Below, one piece after another: positions 21,915 through 35,900 of a stretch of 64,000 bases of DNA. Both the position numbers and the translations under genes were made by a program. Source of the DNA: Paracentrotus lividus (lineage: Eukaryota > Echinodermata > Echinoidea > Camarodonta > Echinidae). Positions within the stretch are counted from its first letter, which is position 1. Each line of letters opens with the position of its first letter. Location of the stretch: NCBI GenBank assembly GCA_940671915.1, contig CALNVZ010003426.1:23377371-23441370 (forward strand). Reading direction: 5' to 3'. The notes under the pieces were generated by a model. It worked only from the letters and a program-made list of their open reading frames with translations. It made no database searches and was not told where the DNA came from.

Positions 21915-21963
<49 letters not shown>
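21914..21963. repeat. (CA)n microsatellite
   Basis: About 25 uninterrupted CA dinucleotides. Confidence 0.97.
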
Positions 21964-21966
<3 letters not shown>

Positions 21967-22338
21967 TAGTTTTAATCTCCATTGCACTCAATTTCTTCGT
22001 AATATTAAATTTATTAAACGTGTCGGTAATCTACATAAATCATAAGCCTTTTTTCTTTCTTTCTAATATTTGAATTTGTAAGGAAATTTATTGTCTGTAC
22101 AATAGTTCATTGAGCACTTTACAGAGTGGATTTTTCCGCATACAATTGACATTTTTTTTAAAGGAGCATCATTACTAATTATATTTGTTTTTATCTTCAA
22201 TACAACCATCAACCTCGTGATAGTGAACACAATTTTCTTAAGTCGCCATGTTTCGCAAAATAAATCATAAAAAATTAATAGGCTTAGAAATAAAGGAATC
22301 AACAGCTCACTTAATAAACATATTGACACATGTACAAA

Positions 22339-23286
22339 TAGGGGAGAGTGGGTTAGGTGAAACATTTTAATTTTCTGTTACGGCTATACATATTTATGCA
22401 TCTCCCTCAGGTTTTTTGCTATTAGCAACTGCCCATCCACCACATTATAGACAGCACACGGCTATCAAGTCTCGTGAAGTTAGAAAGCAATGTTTGTTTT
22501 TTTCACCTTTTGAGTAAATTTTGTCACTTTTACAAATGTTTTAATCTCAGAGAAGATCATCAAAATAAGTTGGCCAGTTTTTTTAGTATAACAACAGTTA
22601 TACCAAGCTACAAAACAGGTTAAATTATGCATGTTGTTTTCCTTTTTGTGCTGTAAGTTTACGAAAGTCAAATGGGCCTCTGTGGTTAGTTGGAACATTA
22701 TTGAACGGGGTTAGTTGGAAATGTACTCATAGTAATAATAAGTTACAGCTGATAAAAAATAAAAATCATATAATTCATGAAGAGTTCGAAATATTCCTAT
22801 ACAAAATATATTGTATATTAGTGCACATTGGACAATTAATTTAGTTTAAACAACATATATATTGCAGAATGCTACTTTACAGGACTTCAGAATATCTGTA
22901 TGTGAGTGGATGTTATCAAGTGTAAATAAAACATAGTAAAAAAAAAATTAAACACCATCTTTAATATTTTAATTGGAATCAATAAAGCAAGTTAGCTAAA
23001 GCCATGCAACAATGTTGTAGGTAGTTTAAATAAAATTCAGAAAGTACCATGAACAATGTTTCAACTTACCCGTACCATGTTCCAACTTACCACCGTGTGT
23101 TGGGTTAGTTGGAACACTTGACATGGTTTTCCGGAACACATCACTAAGTTTAAGAATTTTATAGGGTACATTTGTAGCATACAGATATACACTCAAGATG
23201 ACTTGTTTATTGTTTCTGGAAATAATTCGTTTTTGTTTTTACGGCCATTTTTGTGAAAAATGTTCATATAACACCCGCTCTCCCTA
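22339..23286. mobile_element. Inverted-repeat element with internal GTTAGTTGGAAC words
   Basis: The left end TAGGGGAGAGTGGGTTAGGTG mirrors the right end ACCCGCTCTCCCTA in its outer bases. GGTTAGTTGGAA(C) or its complement recurs inside at about 22684, 22708, 23055 and 23100. Non-coding. Confidence 0.6.
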
Positions 23287-23846
23287 CCGATTATTATTAT
23301 TTATAAGAATTTTTTTACTAAACTCATAGGCTCTATGTAAAACGGTGAAAATTATTTAGATGATTAGCTCTCTGTTTTTTCTGAATAGGCCCCTATATAT
23401 ATAAATGTATTGAATTTGTAAATAATGTTCTTCTAGACGGGTAGGTTCGGTGTAAAACGTGCACAAAATCATTTTAATGAGTTGCTAAAACATCACCAAT
23501 CGCATTCATGCAACTGTCACTTCTATTTCAATAGACATGAAGGATAGGGGCGTAGAATTTATCTCTGGCAACATTAATTCATCCGTGGAGGCAGGAAATA
23601 TAATAATAATCATAAAACAAAACCGGAAAAATAAAGGAGCCCATATCCCAGCCCCACAATCCCAAAAGAATAATGATGATTGACTTTAATAAACATGGAA
23701 AACTAAATTTCCAAATTGGATTACAATAACACAGCGCAATATTCTACAGCTCGGAGCTAATGTAGTGCAATCACATATCTTAGCAATTTCCTTTATATAC
23801 CATGTAAAGACACTACCATTACGCACATCCCTCACAAACCACACCA

Positions 23847-23848
23847 CA

Positions 23849-23876
<28 letters not shown>
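23847..23876. repeat. (CA)n microsatellite
   Basis: About 15 CA repeats. Confidence 0.95.
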
Positions 23877-23880
<4 letters not shown>

Positions 23881-24075
23881 CCTCTATATCCACTCAATTG
23901 TATATACATGCGATTTATTTTTCATCTGTACCCTCACTGTTACATAAGTATATGCAACTAGTACTAAAAAGGCATGCATTTGGGTTTTCTACAGAACCTT
24001 TTTGTACTTTATATTTTATTCATAACCAAAGTTTTTTGCATCTGGATCTGAAAGTGAAAGTCGGTAAAATTTTTC

Positions 24076-24158
24076 GATCCGCGAGTGATTTGAACCCGCA
24101 CATCTACATGTCTATCTATCGGGGTGACTTTAACCCACTGTGCCATCTATGGTCCATA
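24076..24158 (-). mobile_element. tRNA-derived SINE head
   Basis: On the minus strand TGGCACAGTGGGTTA resembles a tRNA box A (pol III promoter). About 35 bases further on GGTTCAAATCACT resembles box B. The anticodon arm is not tRNA-like, so this is a SINE head rather than a tRNA gene. The 3' body was not delimited. Confidence 0.55.
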
Positions 24159-24271
24159 GAGAAGTCAAGATGAAAACGGAACAAATATCCAGGGCTTTTA
24201 ATTCTGACTCATTAATATTCAGGTCCCTGGTAGGACAAACGCAACCTTCGTGGGAAGATTTCTTGAGAAGT

Positions 24272-24275
<4 letters not shown>

Positions 24276-24304
<29 letters not shown>
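24276..24304. repeat. Poly(T) tract, 29 bases
   Basis: An uninterrupted thymine run; possibly a minus-strand retroposon tail. Confidence 0.85.
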
Positions 24305-24308
<4 letters not shown>

Positions 24309-24489
24309 ACTAAACTTACATTTTGTTAGATCGGATGATCGTGGTCGCAGAATGAATAAAAATAAAGTCAGAAAACACTCTTGACACCAGAAGAGATTTA
24401 ACAATGCCATCCTGCCATCTACTTCCATCCGGATGCGGGTTCAATCCTCTCTTAGAATCCAAGATTTATCTGACTTCATGGGTATTATA

Positions 24490-25127
24490 GGTTTTCCCCC
24501 GACCATTTTACTGCTCCATTCAACCAATTAATACATAAGCCGCAGCATTCAATTTAGCTCATTTTTCGGCCTGTGCTTAAACTGGCATCTCAATTTCGCA
24601 TTCAGGCATTCAACTAATGTGTCAGCAAACGAAGGTACTTTTAGTCGATCGAATTCGTTCATACCTCTCAATTTCACAATAGTATAGGTTCCCCGGTCAA
24701 GGTTTAAATTATCTCCGATCAATTATTTGACATTTTCTTACAAGGACTTTCGCCGAAGATGATGATTCGCGATTAAAACTCTTAAACTTTATTTAAATGG
24801 AACGATAGCTCCGCTCATTAATGTATCGTTTTCATTGAATAAACATTAACGAATTCGATTGCAAAAGAGTTTAAAATTGACCGCAAACCCTTTATCTTCA
24901 CGGTCAATATAAGCAACTGTAAATTGAATACTACTGTTGTAAAATTGGCGAGGTATGTACCAATATCGATTGACTAAAGTACCTTTTCGTTTGCTATACC
25001 ACATTAAGTTGAATGCCTGAAGTGCGAAATTGAAATGCCAGTTTTAAGCACAGGCCAAAAATTGAGTTAAATTGGATGCTGCGCCTCATGTATTCACGTG
25101 AATGGAGTATGAAATGGCCGAGAAAAC
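24490..25127. repeat. Foldback element with about 170-bp arms
   Basis: The left arm (about 24490-24665) includes GGCCTGTGCTTAAACTGGCA and GGCATTCAAC. The right arm (about 24965-25127) includes TGCCAGTTTTAAGCACAGGCC and GTTGAATGCC. The outermost ends also match: TATAGGTTTTC against GAAAACCTATA. The roughly 300-bp spacer is non-coding. Confidence 0.8.
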
Positions 25128-26981
25128 CTATAGTATGCTACAACACAAGTTGAAATTTTGAGAATTTTGGCTATTCCCAGAGTTTGTTTTTGAAAAGACT
25201 TACGGACAACACTTTTGTTTCACCCTTGGGTTTACCTGTCCAATTTTTATTCATATCCGAGATGATATTCTTTTTTTAATTGACCACACTGAATGATTTT
25301 CTCTAATGTCCAAAAGCCTTTCTCTAGGTGTTTCGTAGGGTTTGTCCCCTGCGTCCTTGTCTTAAAATTCGAGGCTGACTCAGGTTGAATGATCTTCGAC
25401 CCGTCCATGTGATTCGGCAGCACCCAGCGACGCATTTCTTGTTGGATCTTGTCAGAATTTTGAATTTTTCACTTCGGAACATTCATATCTTATGCACACT
25501 TCAGCGCTTCTTAAGAAGTACTCGAATGTAAACACTTTAACCTAATGGGCATGGCAAGAAGTTCAATAAGGGGCCTCCTTGAATTGCCAATAAGCCTCCG
25601 TCGAGTCCAAACCCACACTGCACAACTAACCTAGTTCAAATAGACATTGACCAGCCAAGACGAATGCATCGAAAGAAAAGCAATTACTCGGAAATTTCAG
25701 ATTTTGCTAGCACCCCAAATTTTTTTCCCCGCGAGCAAAAGGTACAATTAAAAGCCATCATTGATGATTGGTGTTGGAATTTCAAACAGGACAGGACTCC
25801 CACGTAAATGTGTCTGGGATGGATGAAGACCCAACATGATGGCTCAGACATGGCAACTTGAGTCAGGCTAGAGGTTTACGAAGGACAACCCCGCAGAAGT
25901 TTTAAAGAAGGGTTGTGGACACATACAAGAAACTATTTCAGGTATCTTTCGAGAAAAAACTTTTCAATCTTAGTTGTTAAATAACTTTGAACTGGATGTT
26001 CCCTACGGGTATGAATACTTGTAAACAATGGTCTTCCAGTAAAACTGTAATAATTAAATACCCCTGGAATACCAAATTTATCAAATTTCAAATGATCCTA
26101 ATTCATCAGTTTGTTGGAAGCATTACTAGACACCCAAAGTTGTGACAAACACATTTAGTATAAGACTACTAAATAAATAATAATATAATAATAAAAATGT
26201 AATTAATTTTCCCTTGTCGTGGCGGCGTACGGCCTTTTTTCTTGAAAAGTTTGAAAGGAAACCTGTAATTCCCACATCCTTAAATTTTCATTAAAAAAAT
26301 TGTTTAGGGGGTTATGAATGAATATATATATAGAAAGGCTTGTAAAATAACAAATAAAAATATATCCGCACGCTATGTTGCAAAAATGAACATTGGTTGT
26401 TTCCATCTTAAGCTTTACTGTTCAGGGTTTAGCCTACTTTCCCAAAGTCTATTGAAATAAATTGAGGGTGCCAGTTCTACTGAGTGCGGTCGATTACCAG
26501 TAATAACCTTTTCTAAGTGATGATATTTTGTTATGATTTACCAGACACACTTTAGCAAAATATGTATTGTTAATGGCTACTAAGCCTCATAGGTTTTGGA
26601 TGCTTTGATACAGTTTCAACTTTTGAGAATGGGATGTCTTCCCTTTCTGCGAATATCTTTTTCAGACCTTTTTAAACCTACGATACTGAAATGAATAAAT
26701 GAATGGGTAATCCACAAATTTGTGACCCCCAAGAACACTGAGGATTCGATTAAGCAAGCCTGTTAAGTTGACTCCGTTACCCAAACACCAGAGCGACCAT
26801 GGTCTGATTCAGAGACCAGCAAAGATAAAAAGATGGACACAGTCGCATAGTTTTTATGGTGTTCCTCCTTGCACGATTCCGGTATTATTCCTCTTTGATT
26901 TCTATCAGGCCGGCGAGTAGAATCGAACTTCTGCATACTGTCCTTCTTAGCTTAAGAACAATCGACGTGTACACAAATTCA
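25128..26981. other. Intergenic, nothing firmly identified
   Basis: AT-rich sequence with no convincing gene. Short ORFs on both strands lack recognisable domains. Confidence 0.5.
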
Positions 26982-27565
26982 TTACGAAGATAGGCAATAT
27001 GAATTCAAGCATGACAATGGCGCATCCGAAGGCAACGTCGTCGAAATGGGGCTCGTGAAAACCAAAAATGCAGGCATTTTCTTCACGCGTGCAAAGTCGG
27101 TGGAAATGAGCTGAAAGAGAAACCTACTCCCAGGGATGAATACAAGAAACTTGAATGCATTTTGAAGTTGGTCTACTTCGGAAACGGAATGAAAGATGGC
27201 GTTAATATCGCTCAAGTGTCATGGGTAACATTGAGGGGAGCTGGATACAATCAGGGACCAAAATGGGTACCTGGTGTGCCAGAATCTACAAGATGAACCT
27301 TGCCAGATTTGGGTCGGCCTGATGGTAATGGTGATAGAGGTATCACGAAGTTAGCGATGAGGTAACAGATGAAGATAGGTCGATCAGGGGATTGGTGCGC
27401 GATGAACACGTTGGTAACACCGTGGAGATCATCGACTAGGGCGATGACACAGGAGCACGAGACCATTGCCGCAGCGGATACCAAATATACCAAACCAGGT
27501 TTATATAACGGTTGTGTGAAGCGGTTTGCTTCCAAAGTCAACTCATCTTGCGTAGCGTTCTCCAT
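26982..27565 (-). pseudogene. Frame-broken rhodopsin-type GPCR
   Basis: The minus strand opens MENATQDELT, with an N-glycosylation site, at 27565. A hydrophobic segment follows (LVYLVSAAAMVSCSCVIAL), then VTNVFIA. Moving to the next frame, NQSLIDLSSSV, typical of transmembrane helix 2, continues without a gap. Further on, again across frames, come FWSLIVSSS and MTLERY, a DRY-like end of helix 3. At least three frameshifts and stops interrupt the reading, and the later helices are not recognisable. Single-exon GPCRs of this kind are abundant in sea urchins. It could be a true pseudogene or a gene damaged by assembly errors. Ligand unknown. Confidence 0.6.
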
Positions 27566-27877
27566 GTTATCATAGCACAAAGAATAATATGAAATAAATC
27601 ACGATCGAGTGTCAGCTAAAGTGAAACACACTGTTTGGCGGATTGTCCGTTAGGTTGCTATTGTTAAAATTGCAGAAAACGAGGAAAATACAACACTGCG
27701 TTTCAGATTGATATGATTACAGCGTTTAACCGTGATCGCCGTGAGCATCTGCAAAAGAGATAGAAATCGAAAAAACAAAACAATTGTCAAAAATTCAATT
27801 ATAACTTTTTCCATTTAAGCTAAACCGTAAAGCTAACGTAAATTTAAAAAACAAAACAAACAAAACAAACAAAACAT
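27566..27877. other. Upstream of GPCR, before the inverted-repeat arm
   Basis: AT-rich sequence with an (AAAAC)n-like run near 27850. No feature recognised. Confidence 0.4.
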
Positions 27878-29083
27878 TACACCGGTGTTAACCAAACTTT
27901 TCTTACCAATTTTGGCAACTAACAAAATGCCTTTCCAAGCCACTGTCACATGCACATCATTCTGTCTGAATTCTGCCTACCACATGGCTCGGTCAAGAAA
28001 TGATATGGTCTTGGCTGTTCAAAAGCTTTAAAACTGATGAATTATATCAGGTCAAATATCACGACCACAACTGCGATCTCTCGTCCAAAACCCCAGTTAA
28101 ATTTGACTGTTGTCGCAAAGGAAAGGATGACTGTATGAATGGCAAGTTGGACGTGCGAGTGTGCGTTTATTTTGTAAAGGTATATTAAGTAAATTGCACG
28201 GGCACTGACGGTTATTGAAATGATTTTGATTGATATTTGTAATATAGGTTTATTCTGATCTGATTTTTTTTCCAAGGACCAAAGTTGGTTCCTAAAAGAT
28301 ATGCAAATGTAGATACTGCCAGATATGAAATATATTCTTATTTATTTTGTTACAAATGAATGGGTGGCTGAACGTACTGTGTGTATGTGCATAATATGTG
28401 TTGTTGTTCCTTGTTTTCCCCTTCCTTTTCTTTCTTTTCTTTCTTTCTTTCACTTTTTTTTAAATTTTATTTATTTATTTTTTTTTTGGTTATCAGAGAT
28501 GGAATCCTCCTTGGAGTTGAAAATGCCAAGGCAAGATCGATTTACCGTCATCGCATCTTGAAAGAAATCAGTACAAAAATATGACAAAATGATAGGTGTC
28601 TCATTCGAAAGCACAGTGTATAATCAATATCCGTTAATATCTCATCATAAAGGCAAAGTTATAATAAATGTACAAATGCATGTTAAAAGGGGGAAAAAAA
28701 GGGAAACACAGAAAATTAGTTGAAATTGCTAAAATTATGTATAGTATCCAACGAAATATTTGACTCCTTATCAACTTTCTTCAATCATATCTCAAACGAA
28801 GGTGTGCTATTCCCTTGAAACAAAGAATACAAATATTTTCAGTGAAAAACCCGACATCCGTGTATTTATAGATCTGATGGACGATTAATTATCCAGTTTG
28901 GGACACATACATTGTTATCGGCTATAATGATACAGTGGTGGATCCAGACTGGGGCGCAGGGGACATATCCCGCTTTAATGTGAAAACCGCTCTTTGACCG
29001 TAAATGTTACATTCGAGAAATTTCGGCACCCATGCATATCGGGCCTGGCGCTCCCTATTTTTAAATGCTGTATCCTACAAATA

Positions 29084-29729
29084 TAGGGGAGACTGGGGGT
29101 AATTGTGGTCGCCTTTTTCACATTTCCTATTACTACCATTAAATATATATTGGTATGTATTATAAATTTTGTTGGGTATTCCTAATATACTTATCAACCA
29201 CCAAAAATGATGTCATCAATAATTGGTTCAGCCGAAATGTTGAAATTTTGCAGTCATAGCAATATATTTCTGTACATAATCATACAAGAGTTAATGTCCC
29301 CATCTACGCTTATACACTGTTTATGCATTGGGGGCCATAATTACCCCAAGTGACATTTTCAATTTGATCCCTCTTTACAGCTCTACTATTGAAGATATTC
29401 AGCTGGAAGTTTTTCTATTGTGTTTGTTAGTTCCTATTGTTTCTGTTTCAATCAAATTTTCATCTTAAATGATTTTAATTAATGATATCACACCCCTATT
29501 AAAAAGCAGACTTGCCACTTTCCAACGAACAGAATTGTGATTGCCTTACATTTTAGGCTCCCTTAAGCACAAAATTTTAAGTAAATGGCTTATTTTTCTC
29601 ATATGGTAGCATGAAAAGTTTAGCTAGGCATGTGTAAAAATTAAACTATCATTGTATAATGCAGCATAAGCTCTCAAAGACAAAGGGGTTATAATTACCC
29701 CGGGGCCATAATTACCCCAGTCTCCCCTA
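29084..29729. mobile_element. Inverted-repeat element with GGGGAGACTGGGG ends
   Basis: The left end TAGGGGAGACTGGGGGTAAT mirrors the right end TTACCCCAGTCTCCCCTA. ATAATTACCCC phrases recur inside. It is the same family type as 15186, 20883 and 22339, and its inverted copy is at 62187-62820. Confidence 0.85.
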
Positions 29730-30419
29730 ATAGGTATGTAACTCTTTATTTGAGCCGTTTTGCTCAAATTGACACCCCCAACTCAGGCAGAACCATACAC
29801 ATAATTATGCTCGTGTTTCTCGGGAAAAGGGGAATATTTTAGGGGCCAGGTATATTATAGGGGGAGGGGGAATCCCGAAAAATCAATACAAAAATTGGAG
29901 TCTTTTAGCATCCCCAAATATTGTAAATTAGGGACAATTTTCAATTATTTGAGGAAAATATTGAAAAAGGGTTCAATTATGGTCCAAATAAAGCTTTCCT
30001 CCCAAAAGCCTGTAGTGGGAGGGGGGGGGTGTAAATTTGACACGGCTTCGCGCCATAAAACCTAGTAATGAAGGGGATTCTCGATAAGAACTCCGGAACG
30101 AAGTATTCGAGTATGGTTTAAGACTAACGGCTGAATAGGGAGGGGGAGAGGAGGGGGCAAGCATTCATATTCTTCAGACATTCAGTCTTTTTCACACCAC
30201 CAAAGGACTGAATACATATCAATAATGCTGTGTGAGATCGTTGGATCTTTAAGAAGCTAAAATGGAAGTTTTTGTCAGCTTACGAATGAGTGTCATCAGG
30301 AATAGAATATTAATTGTTGTAGTCAGTAAAATAATAACAATTAACATAATGATTAATGACTCAGCCATTTAGGCAAAAAATATGACCTTTTAGAAGCAAT
30401 TTTTTAGTAATCAAAGTTG

Positions 30420-31800
30420 GGAAACCGGGCTCATTTCACATAACTGCCAGTGTGCGAATCCTGATAACGGAACGGTTCCCAGGCCACGATTTCTATGTTT
30501 GCATACGCGCTAAATTTGCATAGATCCAACGCTAATGGCCCTGCTTCATAATTGATCCATTTTTGAGCATAAATTATTTTATTTTGTACCACTCAATGCC
30601 CAGAGGTTGTATGCAGTTTTTATACTTCTATAGATATGACTAGGCGTACCAATTTCGCTACATGCACCTAATAATATCATGTTAAAAGCGTTGTGTAGAA
30701 TAGCAATCTTGAAACGTTCAAGAAAACTCAATTCCAATTTAAATTTTATAAATGTAGTTTAATTATGCAAATTTAATGCGTGTTTGCGACTTGATAGAGT
30801 TGTGCTATTATGGGCTTATAACTTTATCAATATTAAATCTTTCAATAAGTTTCGTTCAAAAACCTTATAGAGGTTAAATTTCGGGAGATCCCGAGTCTAT
30901 TTCAGACAAAATCAAGTGTGCCTAAGATCTGATTAAGACCGGCTTCCCAAGTCCGATTCTCTCGACCCGTTTGTCACTAGCCTAATTTGCATAAAACAAG
31001 AATGACCGAACGTGCGAAGATTGACTAAATTTTTTTTAGCTATGTCCTTACTAAACTTACCTGGTTGTATTGCAATTTGGTATTCACTCAGAAGTAAAAT
31101 GTAAAACGGCCACTCAATATATTTTGCCCTGCACTAATGAACATATCATTTATAAATTGCTAAGAATAAGTAGTTTAGCAGAATTTTAGAGGAAACAATA
31201 ATTAAATGATTTCTAAATTCATTAATTATTGCAAATTTATTGCATGTTGACGACCTATATATGCTTAATAGGGCGTGACTAGAGACTGTTATCAAACATT
31301 AGGCTGAAATGATATTCTTCATCCTTCTAGGTAAAGTTGGATAATGCGGGTCTATTTCACACATTAATTTAATTGTGCTGGAATATGATAAAGGACAACG
31401 GTTCCCTTACAATTATTCTACTCATATCTTTTGAAGGAGGTAAAATTTGCATAAAATCGAAATAATGGGCCGGCCAAATTGACCTAATTTTGGAGCTTTA
31501 TAATGTCCACAGTCCTTGTACTCTGGTTTGGTGCACATGTTTCCGAGTGTAATGATGGTCCAATGGATCCGCACCTTTTGCATCACCATATTGGATTATT
31601 ACATAGTAAAAATTGCTGTAGCTCCTGAGTTATTACAGATTTATAAGAAATAATCCAGTTTGAGTGTTTCTAAATTCATTATATTTGTAAGTTTAATGCA
31701 TGTTTGCGACCTTACATGCATTAAGTGATAATTTGGAATTGTAACTTGAATACAAATTAGGCTTAAGAGTTTCTTGCAATGCTTTCATAAATATCGAGTA
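30420..31800. repeat. Tandem repeat block, left-arm version of the roughly 380-bp unit
   Basis: Repeated landmarks are AATTTGCATAA, a TTTGGTGGTCA/GGCGGCCA-like phrase and GGCTTCCCAAG-like text. They correspond in reverse to 60420-61570. The units here are longer and noisier. Confidence 0.6.
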
Positions 31801-31889
31801 TATAACAAATATATAAATTTATTCAACATATTCAACCTAATCACGAACAATTCTTGAAATAATGTTAAAAATGAGCTAGTCGCTCGTTG

Positions 31890-32935
31890 GTTAGTTAGTC
31901 CATCACTACTTGAGAGGAGATTATCAGTCTATTGGTTATTATCCCAGAATTCCTGTGATGAGGATAGATATTCTAGTGCTAGCTTTGGTTATTAACACCC
32001 ATCCCCTTGAGAGGAGAGATTCAGTTCCTAATCGGTTATCCCATCCTTATAAGAAGAAGATGGTCAGTCTATTGTCGTATTCCCCATCCTTACAGAGGAA
32101 GATAGTCAATCACTATTCGGTTATTCGCCATCCTTGAGAGGAAGATTTCGAAGTTGCTATTCGGTTATTATCCCGCATCCTTGAGAGGGAAGAATGGATC
32201 AGTCTAGCGTTTCGTATTCCCGATCTTGAGAAGAAGATGTCCGTTCCTATTGGTGATTCCCATAATCCTTCCAGAGGAAAGATCCTAATTTGGGTTTATT
32301 TCCTCATCCCTTGCAGAGGAAGAATGTCAGTCCTGTTGGTTATATACCCAAATCCTTGAAGAGGAAGATGTCAGTCTTGCTATTTGGTTACTTTTCCCCC
32401 ATTACCTTCAGAAGGAAGATCCCCTGATTTGGTTATCTCGTTCCCAATCTTTTCGAGAGGAGAGATGTCAATCTGTATTATTCAGGTTAGAGTTCCTATG
32501 CCTTACGAGGGAAGATTGTCCAGTATCTTAATTCGGTTATACCCACATATTGCTGTAGAGAGAGAAGATGTAGGTCTGTGGTTATGTTTTCCGCATCCTT
32601 GGAGAGGCAAGTTCGTCAAAACCTAGATTGGTATATTTCGCAATCACCTCCTGAAGAAGATGTCACCTAGTAGGCTTGGTTTTATTACACTCCCAAGATA
32701 TCCTTTGAGATGAAGTTGTCAGTCTGATTGGGTTATATTAATATCAACTCTCTCTAGGAGAATGCAAGTTGTCAACCTACTGGTTTTATTCCCATCATCT
32801 TTGAGAGGGAGATGTCATCTATTTGGGATACCTTTATTTCGACGCACGACACCGCGCATGTAATACTACTCGTTATTGCATACATTTTGAGATGAATGAT
32901 GTCAGTCTATTGGTTATTCTATCCTTAAGAGAGTA
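31890..32935. repeat. Minisatellite, 38-bp unit (left, noisy copy)
   Basis: About two dozen imperfect copies of a unit containing GAGAGGAAGATGTCAGTCTA and TTGGTTATTCCCATCC. It is the reverse complement of 59516-60352, with many small insertions. Confidence 0.85.
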
Positions 32936-35900
32936 AAGACTTGTGGAGCTAGATTCAGCAGGCATACTCTGCTTGCAGCCAATGTCCGGATTCGAGCAAT
33001 TAAAGCAAAGCCCTCCAAATTGGTAGATATTCTACCAGTCTATTACTGCTCTCAAGTGTGCATTTCTTTTCATCTACATAGTTTAGTACAGCATACTTTG
33101 ATGTCTTTGTTAATTAGGGCCATCTCTTATAAGTTCCTCCTGTGTGCAAGGTTCATTTACGTGGTTCTTGGCCCACTTCCTCAGGTTATGTGGGGCAGAA
33201 CGAAATCATTTGATGCTTGTAGCAAGAACTTAGCTTGGGTGTTGACACTTTTCCATCTTCTATATTCTCTTTCCAGGACAAAGGGACTTCGCGTGGTTCA
33301 ATAGGCATTCCATGTCGAACAGAGCAAGTACCTATGCTACAAAAGAGGCCAACTGCATGAATCCACGTTAAGAACATGTTAGCTTCTTATACCAATCTAC
33401 CACATCCTCTCGACTCTGCGAACAAGCGATCAGGGTAGAAATCTCAAGCTTTGGTGAAATGTCCCATTATTGCTATGTTGTGTGTGCGCAGGGAGGAACG
33501 ACGTTTAAGCTGACGCAGGATTATTATCTTTGTTTTATCCTGCTCAATAAACATTGCTCGTCCTGTGGGGGGCTGGGGTCACTCATGACAAAAAGTAGCG
33601 TATCCGAATAGGGTCTCCACGAAAAATGCGTGTCCCAGGCATCCACTGAAGTAATGGATCCCTTAAAGGCGTACTCATTGCATGAAGTCAATATCTTGCA
33701 ACATCATTTTCGACTGCAGAACTGAAAATAGGAATTCGCCTAAACGTCGCTCATTGGCATGACGCTTCAAATTTCCACCCTTGATTTTCGACACCGTCTA
33801 GAGTGGAAAAACATACTCCTAAAATTTGGCGGTACACCCCGCGTTAAATTTTGACCCCAAAAGCCACGCGGATTTCCGCTGAAAAAACATGCCGCTATGT
33901 TTTTACAAAAATGGCGCCGATTGAAATTTGAAAATAAACAACTCCAGTATCGCTATTTGTTTGAAGGAAAGCGTCGACGTGTGCCGACTTCGGGATCGGC
34001 GATGAAGAGCTGAAAGACAGACCCCTTTTCGACGCTTTTTGGGGACACGATGAAGTGCACATCATGGGGTGAGTGACCCTCGCAGGAATAAATGCGTTCA
34101 TTAGGTCTATTCTTGTACAGTATGCGAGTGGCCATGTCATTCAGTGAAATCTGAAAAGCGACTGCAATACGTCTATTTACTTGGGAGGGTACATACATTT
34201 AAAGTCCATACATAATTATTCACTTCTCGGCCTGGCAACCTCAGGTAATCTGGGTCTTTGAGAGCAGGTCCTTGATTGAATACTTGCATTGGCCACAAGC
34301 TACTTTGACAAGGCAAGGCAATTCTGATATTGTTGGATGCCCCAGTGACCCAATGAACCGCTGACATACTGTAACGTGGTCCAGGTTCGTAACTACCCGT
34401 ATCCGTCCATGGAGTGGTACAGGCTCCTTGATTTCTTTGCTTGAACTCCATTCCTACAATCCCAGCTTATCATCTTGGTCCAGTGTTCGGGAATAGTGCT
34501 CAATGTAGCGCGCTTCATGAATATGAGTAATGTCAGGTCATCCATTTGAATAGCTCGTATTTCTTGGGCAGCTCAAGTCCAGGTTCGATCTTAATCCTCT
34601 TCAAAGTGATGTTGCGCGACGCGTGGCGGGTGTGACTGTGTGTGTGTGGTGTGTGTTGGTGTGTGTTCTGGTGTGTAAGGGCTGTGTGTAGTGGGTGGTT
34701 TGGTGTGAGGGTGTGTGTATGCAGCAAAACGTTTGGTTGTTGGCCTACATCCTCAAATATTGTGAGCGGAAATGTGTGAGATTATGCGAATTTTCATGGT
34801 GATTTTTTTTTTCACAGACTAGCTATCAAAGTCACGTGGTAAGTACAAAGAAACAAATCGAAGATTTCTGATGACAGCAATGAAAATTACGGTAATGGGC
34901 ATTTCTCATGTCGTTTCAGAATGATAATTATGGGGGCTTTAAATAATATAAATGTTATGCAAGGATATCTGAACCAACAGTTTACTTACACATATTGAAT
35001 TATCATGTCCACACACATGTTGAGCTTAAGAATTGATGAATTATTCATCATACGCATAGAATTACTACAGACTGTGCAAGACGAACTTTGCATAAAATTT
35101 GCATAATGCTGATTAGTTTCAAAAACCATATCAAGCTTGATTGTTTCTTTAATTCTAATTGCTTATTACTATAGCAATTATTAACATGATATACTATAAT
35201 GTGATGCGAAATAAGAGCGGACCGTTATAGAAGGGGTAGAAACAAAAGTGGAAACAACCGTGGAAGAGTTTGGAGCCAGGAACTCAAAAATTGTCAGAAT
35301 TTGGCGGCCATTTGTTTTATGCAGAAATTAGGCGGTGAAAAACATGAGACAATCGGCTTTGGGAACACGGGTCTTATCAGATTCAGACACATCTTGAATT
35401 AGTGATGAGACCGGTTTCCCAACTTTAACCACTATAAATGCTGATACTAAAAGCTTATTGATCAAAGGACTATCGTTTTTCAAAATGGCTCCTACGAGAC
35501 TATATCAAGGCAATAACAGTCTTACCGCTATGACCGTTTTGGAGTCGGTGGGGAAGATATTCATCTGATGATAGCCACTTGCGGATCCGTGGGCAGTCAA
35601 CTGCTAATTTTGCAATGTAACAGAACGGGACATTCAGAGACAAAAATAGGCTTATTCTGTGATCTATAAAATTGAAATCTCCAATTCCTTAGGGTAGAGT
35701 TTTTGTAGAATGGGTACTTAAGAACCGTTCAAGCTAAAATCATATAGAACACAATAATTATGAAATGAAACCTTCCCTTGAACTCATTTTAATTCAATGA
35801 TAGTATTGTTGCGTATCGTAACACGATGGGAATCCGCCATATGTGTGCTAGTAGTAGTAGTATACAAAATACATGTCCACCACACAATGATCTGAATTAA

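Noticed and set aside
21753-21959. Cys/Val-rich minus-strand ORF
   Set aside because: Its start is a CA microsatellite read as Cys-Val repeats.
24084-24145. Functional tRNA gene on the minus strand
   Set aside because: Box A and box B are present but the acceptor and anticodon stems do not pair, so a SINE head is more likely.
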